Assembly: GCA_024336345.1 (NCBI GenBank)
Contig: JANFOG010000016.1
Location: 558,001 to 622,000 of the forward strand
Reading direction: 5' to 3'
Source of the DNA: Mariannaea sp. PMI_226
Taxonomy: Eukaryota; Ascomycota; Sordariomycetes; Hypocreales; Nectriaceae
DNA length: 64,000 nucleotides
Position 1 is the stretch's first letter, and each line of letters starts with the position of its first letter. Position numbers and translations under genes: made by a program. Shown here piece after piece: positions 56,669 to 64,000 of the stretch. The notes beneath the pieces are model-generated. The model saw nothing but the letters and a program-made list of their open reading frames with translations, was not told the origin of the DNA and made no database searches.

Positions 56669-58414
56669 ATTGGAAGATTTTCACAAATGTTGTGTGTTAT
56701 TTTTTAGAGGCGATACTGAGGTTGAACTTGGTGATAGAGAAACAGCGCTCAATTTGAAAAGTTTGTGATACTCTGGTCACAGTAGAGACAATCCTCTCCT
56801 TTTTACATCCATATCCCCTCATCGTCATCACCGGGTTCGATAGTGACTATCATGTATTGGAAACGCCGTCAAACCTGCTTCAGACTGCCCGATCACCACA
56901 TCCATGTATGGATTTCCCACGGTGACGTCAATTGGGTGGTGTAGGGTAGGTCGATCACCCAGGTTGCCCGTAAGGTGAAGTGACCGACTATCGAATAAGA
57001 ATTGCTCCATGACGTGTAACGAACCAGGGGTCGCCCATCGTGAGAGGGAATGATTAGCATCGCGTTGCTACCAAAATCCAGGTTCTGGGGTTGATATGAC
57101 GCCGTTTTAGCATTATTTCAGGAATTGAGCTTCATGCGAAAGAGAGTCGCACAGGGGTTGTGATAAAAGACCATTTGTTGGCGATAGGGATATTATTCAT
57201 TTGTTGTAAGCCTTTCACTGCGCTGATGCGCCACTAGAGATATGGAGGGGGAGCATACGAATGGCCAAGAAACAAGAGAAAGGCACATCATCCCATGAGA
57301 CACTGGGAATACCACCCGTCAAACACCCCAAGACATTGTACCCTGCCACGACGACACCAATGGCGTCATGTTCCAGCAATGCAGCTCTGCAGTACGTACT
57401 GTGTGTCTGGCCGCAGCAACTGCAGCGATTACCCGGCTGAACCAGATATAGCAGCACTCCGTATCTCGCACAACATGGATGGTGACCATCCTGAGAGCTC
57501 ATGTCCAATTACTTGGGTTCATGGTCATCACCATGCAGGAACAACTGTTGGACAGACCTGAGGCAAATGAAAGGGCTCCAATAATAGAACGCTGGGCGAA
57601 TGATATCTCGCCAATCAGCCATGTTATGTCTCCCGGAGCGGCGAAAGTATTACTGAGTATTGTGTTTGTCCTCTCCCCAAACATCAAGTGAACAACACCA
57701 ATGAATACTGGATAACTACATCCCGTTTTCACCAATAACAGTTGAGCCCGCCTTTCTCCCCTCCCCTCTCCCACGCTAGTACTCGGAAGTAAATCGGCAA
57801 CAATCAGGTAAATGTCAAAATTCGCATTAAACTTCGCTTTACTATGGTGTACACGCCGAGGGGGGGAAACCAGAAATGGAAAAGGAACCGACATAGAGGA
57901 ACTGAAATCTAAAAAAAAAAAAAAAAGACAACTCTTTTCTTTCTCACTCCACCGCCCTTTTTCGCTTCAAGCCTCAGTTCTGTTTCTGTCTCTCTTGATA
58001 TAACAGCGAACGACGTCTGAGAGGCGAAACTAAAAAAAAATATAAGGAAAAATAGAAACCCGCAACACCTTGTCCCTATGTGCATATGTAACACCCAATA
58101 TATACAAATCGAACCTCGACTAGCCCCAGGTGAAGATGTGAGTTTGATAAGAGGAAATAAGAAAAATTCAGTCGGCCGTGGGTCACCTGGGTAACTGGTG
58201 AGGTAAAAATAGAGGTAAAACGATAGGATGGTCGCCAAAATAGGCCGTCATGCCAGCTGTTGAGTACGCAGTCGTCGAATACGATGTAGAGTGACTCGAG
58301 TTGGTGGTGATTTTCGACTAACAACTGTTTTCCGTGGTGGGTTCGGGGCCCAGATCGATTCTAGCGGTGGCGATACTTGCGGTGGCTGAGCCGAATCACT
58401 TCCGAGTAGCAGTC
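56669..58414. other. Intergenic, no supported gene
   Basis: Upstream of the coiled-coil gene and downstream of rho3. AT-rich near 58030-58100. Overlapping opposite frames at 57215-57561 lack features. Confidence 0.55.
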
Positions 58415-59310
58415 TCACATGATGACGCACTTGCTCTCCTCACGGTCCTTCTTGACGCTCAATGCCACTCGAGCGGCCTCAGTGAAGGCTTCATTGACCC
58501 CTCGGTTCTTCATAGCGGAGCACTCGAGATACCGCAACGCACCTATGCGTCTGGCTACCTCAAGACCTTGGTCGTAGGAAATCATGGGTCGCTTCTCGCG
58601 CTGCTCGCCGCCTTCCGTGTCCTCTTCCTCACCCTGTTCGCGGAGATCGCACTTAAGCGCGACGAGAACAAGCTTGACGCCAGGGCAATTGTCGGCAATC
58701 TCGCCTACCCATTTGGATTCGACGTTCTCGAGGGAATCCTTGCTGTCGACGGAGTAGCAGAGCATGATCAGGTCCGTATCGTCTGGTGAATGCGAGTTAG
58801 TCCATGAGCGCGGGGAGCCGATGGGGCTGCAGCGGAGAACGGGCAACCAAAGGGGAAATTACCATAAGAGAGCGATCTTAGTCGGTCAAATTCTTCTTGT
58901 CCAGCAGTGTCCCAGAGAGACAGCTCAATATGAACATTATCGACGAAGATGTCTGTGACCAATAAGTCAGTCTAATTTCCCTTGTGTGAGTTCTTATTGT
59001 CGCGGGCGCTTCGTACCGTGAACGTAGTTCTCAAAGACAGTGGGTTCGTAGACGGTTGGGAAATAGCTGGTGAAATGATGAGCCCAGTTTTTTTCGTATT
59101 AACAAGCGCGAGCACACAAGACATACCCTCTCGTAAAGACATTTAGCAACGAAGTCTTTCCGCATGCACCATCACCCCTAATTCAAAGCACGCTCAGGTC
59201 AGCAAAGGCGATTTCACAAGTGGATTTGACGTGTGGTTGTGACGAGGCCAAACGTACAACAGAACCAGCTTGCGCTGTACGGTCTTGGATCCACCGCATA
59301 GACCAGGCAT
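58415..59310 (-). CDS. rho3: Rho-family GTPase, Rho3
   Basis: Small GTPase of polarised exocytosis and actin organisation at hyphal tips; acts at the plasma membrane through a prenyl anchor. Five exons on the minus strand (59310-59258, 59177-59127, 59066-59017, 58952-58863, 58782-58415) give 203 residues. MPGLCGGSK is the Rho3-type N-terminus. [10 protein letters not shown] is the P-loop; the effector loop reads [17 protein letters not shown], then [22 protein letters not shown], and [10 protein letters not shown]. The CAAX box is CVIM, usually farnesylated. The insert region carries an acidic/basic stretch ([17 protein letters not shown]) longer than in most Rho proteins. Four introns cluster in the first 80 codons. 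Confidence 0.95.
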
Positions 59311-62300
59311 CTTGTCGAAATCGATCTGGCTGTAGTGTAGTTGTAGTTGTAAGTTATAGGCGAGGAGAACAGAAGCGAGTCGGAGCGGTTTGGCAGTGCA
59401 AAGTCCTCCTTATCGGCTTGTGACGGCAGGTCAGACGGGTGATGACGAGGGGGGTCCTGGGTGGTGGCGCGTAGATGATGAACTCGATGCGGCTGAGGGG
59501 AAGGTTTGTCGGCTCGAAACAAGAGAATTCAAGGTGTTAGCGACGCAATCGCAACCGTATGTGGATGGAAGTAGCCGAGTTGGCGAGATCGCCTGCTGCT
59601 TGGAATGTCGTCAGGGAAAGCGAAAGTGATTTAAGGAAGGTGTTGTATGCGCGGTGTTGAGAGCGGAACGTGGGCAAAGGGCCGAGGAAGGGATCGCAAG
59701 ATCGATGAACAAGCGTCGCAAAACAGGAAGAAACCCCAAAGCGTTGGTTCCGAAGTCACGAGTTTCCGAAGCGAAGGCTAAAAGGATATACGACGTACGG
59801 AGGCGAAATACGTAGGTAGTAATAGGTCAAGGTGAGAGAACGGTCAAGGGGGGAGGGGTCTGTGAGGAGGGGAAGGGGAGAGTTTTGGGAAATGAGCCCT
59901 GGCGTCTCCTCTGGCTTTGAGGGAGAATAACGGATTTGCGAGTGAAGTCAGAGCGAGGGGTGGGAAAAACGCAGACGGGTGAGGAAGGAGAGGTGCAACC
60001 GCGGAGACAAGGGACATGGATCCATTCATCATTAAAGCCAGCTCAGCCTAACAACCTTGAGCGCGCGCGAATAGACAGAGAGACACACAGCCAAGACGGG
60101 CAGGACTGCGACTGCGACTGCGACTTTGTCCACTGTGGCGCACCACAGAGCTGCCGGCTCAGTGGGTGTCAACGGTGTCAATGGTGTCAATAGCGGTCGC
60201 CCCAGTAAGGTTTGCTACCTATCTCATCATGACCCAGCTCGGGTACCTAGCCTCGGAGTGCCACGACGTTACCGGCTGGGGTCTTGACCAAGTGAGGAAT
60301 GATGAATGGAGAAAACGATTGGATGCCATTGCTCAGGGGGGGGTTATTTGTGTGGATCCCTATTAAAGCTCCATGCCGTCCGGCCTTTTTAAAATGGCCC
60401 GTTGTCGGGTTTACATACTACAGTACTACCTCTACTCCGTATAGGGCCATAGTACTATAAGCGGAGTGTACCATAGTAAGGTACCTTGCTGAATTATTTG
60501 CTTCGTGAGAGGTTGAGGCGCCAAGGTGCCTTTTTCGCCTCTGGCGCGTTGGGGCATTCGGCGTGCGCGAGGCGCGGGATCTGCGTGATCCGTATGCATC
60601 CGTGTGAATTTTTTTCCCTCTCCCTCCTTGGCAACGTCACTTAAGGTTACGTATTCCCCATACTTCGTATGTGTGGATGTGGAAGATGTGTTGGTGAATT
60701 GAGGAATTTGGGGGTGCAAAATGTACGAGCCCAGCGGCCTGTCAGTTCCGATGCCACGCTCCATGCTGCATGACCTGGCAGCGTCCCCATTCCTCCCTGC
60801 AGCAAATGGGTACCTGGCGCATCACTAGGTATAATAAGTACGGTACTGTACCCTGCTGTACCTTGCGTGCCTTTTATCTGTCACAGGCGCAGGCCCCCAA
60901 TAGTACCATGAGGAATGCATTTCGGTTGGTTGCACTACTCGTAGGTACCTTGCCTGGGGATCGAACCTTACTTTCATAGGCAAGGTACTTACATGACTGA
61001 TGCGAGAATCATCTTGGGTAATTTTGGGGAAATGGGACTTCCGAGGAGCCAGCGGGGAACAATGCTGCTCCACGCCACTTTTGCGTCTTTGTATATAGGT
61101 AACTTCGTGATTGCTACAAACGATTTTCAAGTGACATTCTGGATGAAGTCAGTAAGAGAATCAGAGTAGCAGGTTATGCGAAAAAATTGTACGGCCCTCC
61201 ACTCAGTGCATAGGCATGGATGCGACATGAGGAACAGGGGCAGGCAGCGTCCGACATGGAGAAACTGGTATTGGATGACCAGGGATGATGAATTTATCGA
61301 TCGCTTCAATGGGGACGCTAAATTTAACACCCTCTCTTCCCACATGATAGTCTACTCTACCTACTCCACCTTGAGGATTGATTACCTTACTTGATTACCT
61401 GGGTACTTCGTACACTACAGTCCAGGTATGCATCCAACCATCAGAGCTACCATACACAGTAGTACGTCTGGCTGGACCTTTCAAAGGAAAGCTGATGGAC
61501 CCTGGATTCCCAATAGTGTCCGCTTATTTTCTTTTTCCTACGCAAAAACAACAATTGAAGGGGAAAGATGAGATGAAGTAGGCATTTGGATGGTTCTCAA
61601 CAGGAATGGCTTTGTCTCTATCTGTCTCAATGCCCCGACACTTTTGTCTGTTCACCCTCATCCTTGTCTTTTCTTTTTCTTCATTTACCCCCTTCTCTCT
61701 CTCATTGTTTGTTCATTTATTTTTTTTTTGTTCCCTTTCCCTCGAGAGTGCTTGCAGTAGAGTGAGACATTGAACGGCTGGCGCTGAGACTGAATGCATT
61801 GTATGAACAGGTTCTCTCATTAGTCCAGGTGGCATATCTGTGGACTCGCGTGTGTCGTGGCATATCTATTCAGCTGCCGATGAGTCAATAGAAGACAGAA
61901 CGCTCTCGACTTTTTCCTCACCCTCCCACCGGGTTCTTTCGTCGTTGGAACCTCTCCCCTTAGGCCTCGCATATGACTACTACATTCCGCTTCCGTGTGA
62001 GCTCATCAATACCGAGAATCAGAAAAACTTATCGTGATGCCAAGTATACACCCATACTCGATATACATTGAGTGGATGCCTCATATGCCTATCCTACATT
62101 GTCCACCTGACACAAAGCAAATATCGACACTCATCATCTGGCACCAAAGCTTTTTATAAACATATTTATACGGTTTTGTAAAAACCGGTTCATTGAATGA
62201 ATGCATACCCTAGCCGACGCCGCCCTGGCTGTTACATGCGTGATTAGCACGCCTACATTACATGATTGACCTTATTATACCCATACGAACCCAGCTGAAT

Positions 62301-62380
62301 CAATATTCCATTGAAGCCATGCAATATGAATAATCCATTCCATCCATCTTATTCTCCTGTCACCATCAGTAGGAGCGTCT
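59311..62380. other. Intergenic, no supported gene
   Basis: 3.1 kb. Upstream of rho3 the plus strand is purine-rich (59830-59990). It contains a GCGACT microsatellite, a triple nonamer (60166-60192) and many GTACCT/AGGTAC words from 60420 to 60980. A pyrimidine tract lies at about 61610-61740. A CGGTTTT/AAAACCG hairpin at 62171-62187 is close to the 3' end of cwc25. No coding frame convincing. Confidence 0.5.
60166..60192. repeat. Triple nonamer GTGTCAAYR
   Basis: GTGTCAACG, GTGTCAATG and GTGTCAATA in direct tandem. About 40 bp before it is a separate GCGACT microsatellite (60107-60126). Confidence 0.75.
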
Positions 62381-63667
62381 CTAATCGTCCTCTCTCTGGT
62401 AACCCTGCCGGCCGCGACCCATGCGCTCTGCAAGGTTCATCTTGCCTGCCTGTCGATGCAATCCATTCACGAAACCTCGATCACCACCACGCTCTCGCGC
62501 CTTGTCATCAGCCTCACGTAGCACCCGTTCACGATCCTCGAGCGCTGCCAGCCGCATCTCCCGATCTTTGTCAAGTTCGGAAGCAGCCGATTGCATGGCA
62601 GCGAGTTTGCGCTGCCGTTCTTCGTCCTTTGCCTTGTCATCTTCCCTAGGGCGATGGCCACCTTCTTTATGGTGCCGGCCTCGATCGCGAGTGTCATCAC
62701 CATAGCTCCTCCGTGAATCCCGCCTATAACTTCCATTGCGTTCGTTCCGAGAATAATCTGAGCGACCGTTGGGCTCTGGGCGTCTTTGTCGAGGCCTATC
62801 ATCCCCAGAACCTAGGTCATCTTCACGTCGATCGTCATCTTTTCGTCGGTCATCATTTCGATATCGATGTGAAGAATCTCTACGCTCCGAGGTTCGGTCA
62901 TCGTCATGTCGCCGACGGCTTCGATGCTCCCTGTCGTATGAGTCGTCTCGCTTGTGGCGCGACCGACGGTCAGGAGACTCATCGCGTCGTTTGTAATCCT
63001 CCTGGTCTCGTGATCTCTCGCGTTCCCGAGGACTCCTTGATCGGGAATATGATCGTCTGCGTCTGCGGTGTCTCTCATCCGAACTCCGACTGCGATGGCG
63101 ATGTCTTCGTCTATGGCGCTCTTCTCTCCGCTTAGATCTGTCCTTCTCCTTGTCGTCGTCGACTCCCATAGATGCCAAGAGTTGGCGTCGCTTGGTTGGG
63201 TTGTTCATCATCGCCTCATATGCTGCCTGCTCCTGTCGCTTGATAGCCAGCAAGGGGTCGTCTCGAATCTTAGCTGCTGTGTCGCGTGCAGTGTTGGCAT
63301 TTTGAAGCGCCATAAAACTCTCCTGCCCGGCTTGCTTTTCTAATTTCTTGTGCTCGGTCCCCTTGATGAGGTTGTCGATTCGCCGCTTTCCCAAAAGGTA
63401 GGCTTCAGTCTCCTCTGTTGTCCCTATCTGGCCATCGGTAGGACCTTGATACATCCAGTCGACGCGATCGATGCGTTTCTTCCCACCTGCTGCTTCCAGC
63501 TGCCGCTGCAGCTCTTCCTTGGCTCGTTCCTCCTTGATTTCATTGACACGCTGTTGGGTTCGCTTGCGCTCAGCGAGGGCCTTTTGTTCTTCTTCGTAGA
63601 CGGCCTGCTGATTGCGCCGCAGCGCGGGGTGGAAGGACTTCTTTAAATTAAGATCGCCGCCTCCCAT
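62381..63667 (-). CDS. cwc25: Pre-mRNA-splicing factor Cwc25
   Basis: Spliceosome protein that joins the activated complex and promotes the first transesterification step. Intronless, 428 residues starting at the ATG at 63667 ([14 protein letters not shown]). The N-terminal CIR-type domain has the family pattern: [29 protein letters not shown], and DWMYQGP. A middle segment ([21 protein letters not shown]) is also conserved. Residues about 180-370 form an arginine/aspartate/serine-rich low-complexity tail, as in other splicing factors. An in-frame non-ATG extension upstream (to 63676) is not used. Confidence 0.92.
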   Translation of the reverse strand: MGGGDLNLKKSFHPALRRNQQAVYEEEQKALAERKRTQQRVNEIKEERAKEELQRQLEAAGGKKRIDRVDWMYQGPTDGQIGTTEETEAYLLGKRRIDNLIKGTEHKKLEKQAGQESFMALQNANTARDTAAKIRDDPLLAIKRQEQAAYEAMMNNPTKRRQLLASMGVDDDKEKDRSKRREERHRRRHRHRSRSSDERHRRRRRSYSRSRSPRERERSRDQEDYKRRDESPDRRSRHKRDDSYDREHRSRRRHDDDRTSERRDSSHRYRNDDRRKDDDRREDDLGSGDDRPRQRRPEPNGRSDYSRNERNGSYRRDSRRSYGDDTRDRGRHHKEGGHRPREDDKAKDEERQRKLAAMQSAASELDKDREMRLAALEDRERVLREADDKARERGGDRGFVNGLHRQAGKMNLAERMGRGRQGYQREDD

Positions 63668-64000
63668 GATGGGCAATAGAAGTCGTGAATTTGCGGTTGA
63701 GAAGTGTTGAAAGGTTTAGGTTGCGATGAAGTTGGCGGGGTGGCAAGTAATCATGTTTCATGCGCCTTCTTCCCCAGTAACCAGCCTCCCACTAAAAAAA
63801 ACGGCTTATCGCTTATCAGTCACACCTGCCTAACGTCCGGGTTACCCTATACCAACCTCTTTTTGGAAATATGAATGTTCAATCTAAAGTAATGACCGTT
63901 CTACATTTCTTGTTCGGTTTCGAGTGAGTATCACGACTTATATTCGCGATAATCGTTCTTGAACACGTACACTTCTTATGAATCCATTTTGACTAGCCTA
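63668..64000. other. Upstream flank of cwc25
   Basis: 333 bp to the window edge. No coding evidence. It probably contains the cwc25 promoter. Confidence 0.5.

Overview
The window reads as nuclear DNA of a filamentous ascomycete (Pezizomycotina). Protein flavour suggests a sordariomycete, perhaps Hypocreales, but no marker in the window fixes the genus. The evidence is short GT-AG introns, single-gene transcription units on both strands, long pyrimidine-rich leaders, intron-containing nuclear tRNAs, and fungal families such as NoxB, Crh transglycosylase, BioDA and Cwc25. I resolved 17 protein genes and 3 tRNA genes. Exon joins were worked out by hand, and every joined model keeps frame from start to stop.

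Layout. 1-5505: no convincing gene, but a cluster of fold-back sequence at about 4.1-5.0 kb. 5.5-14.7 kb, all minus strand: NADPH oxidase NoxB, a UBC4-type ubiquitin-conjugating enzyme in five small exons, and mitochondrial glutaryl-CoA dehydrogenase. 16.7-20.4 kb: a LaeA/UMTA-like methyltransferase (plus) facing a glutamine-synthetase-like enzyme (minus). 23.2-24.2 kb: a short-chain dehydrogenase. 24.7-30.5 kb: 2-methylisocitrate lyase and 2-methylcitrate synthase, divergent, which together form much of a mitochondrial methylcitrate cycle for propionyl-CoA. 31-36.5 kb: a GNAT acetyltransferase and a Pho89/PHO-4 phosphate symporter, with a short phased repeat between them. 40.3-41.8 kb: two tRNA-Leu(CAA) and one tRNA-Lys(CTT), all with introns. 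42.1-47.4 kb: divergent bioF (C-terminal AKL, peroxisomal) and bifunctional bioDA, a biotin-synthesis pair. 49.6-63.7 kb: a stand-alone STAND-type N-terminal domain protein, a Crh-family cell-wall transglycosylase with a C-terminal membrane segment, a 199-residue coiled-coil protein, Rho3 GTPase and splicing factor Cwc25.

Functional themes are acyl-CoA and propionate metabolism (methylcitrate pair, glutaryl-CoA dehydrogenase), biotin supply, and polarity or cell-wall functions (NoxB, Rho3, Crh). The genes are ordinary chromosomal genes. Less explained material sits between them: the nested hairpins and diverged inverted repeat at 4.2-5.0 kb, a 39/41-bp sequence shared by 26.9 kb and 32.6 kb, and a helically spaced TTGACATG array at 32.1-32.2 kb. 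I see no clear undescribed multi-gene system.
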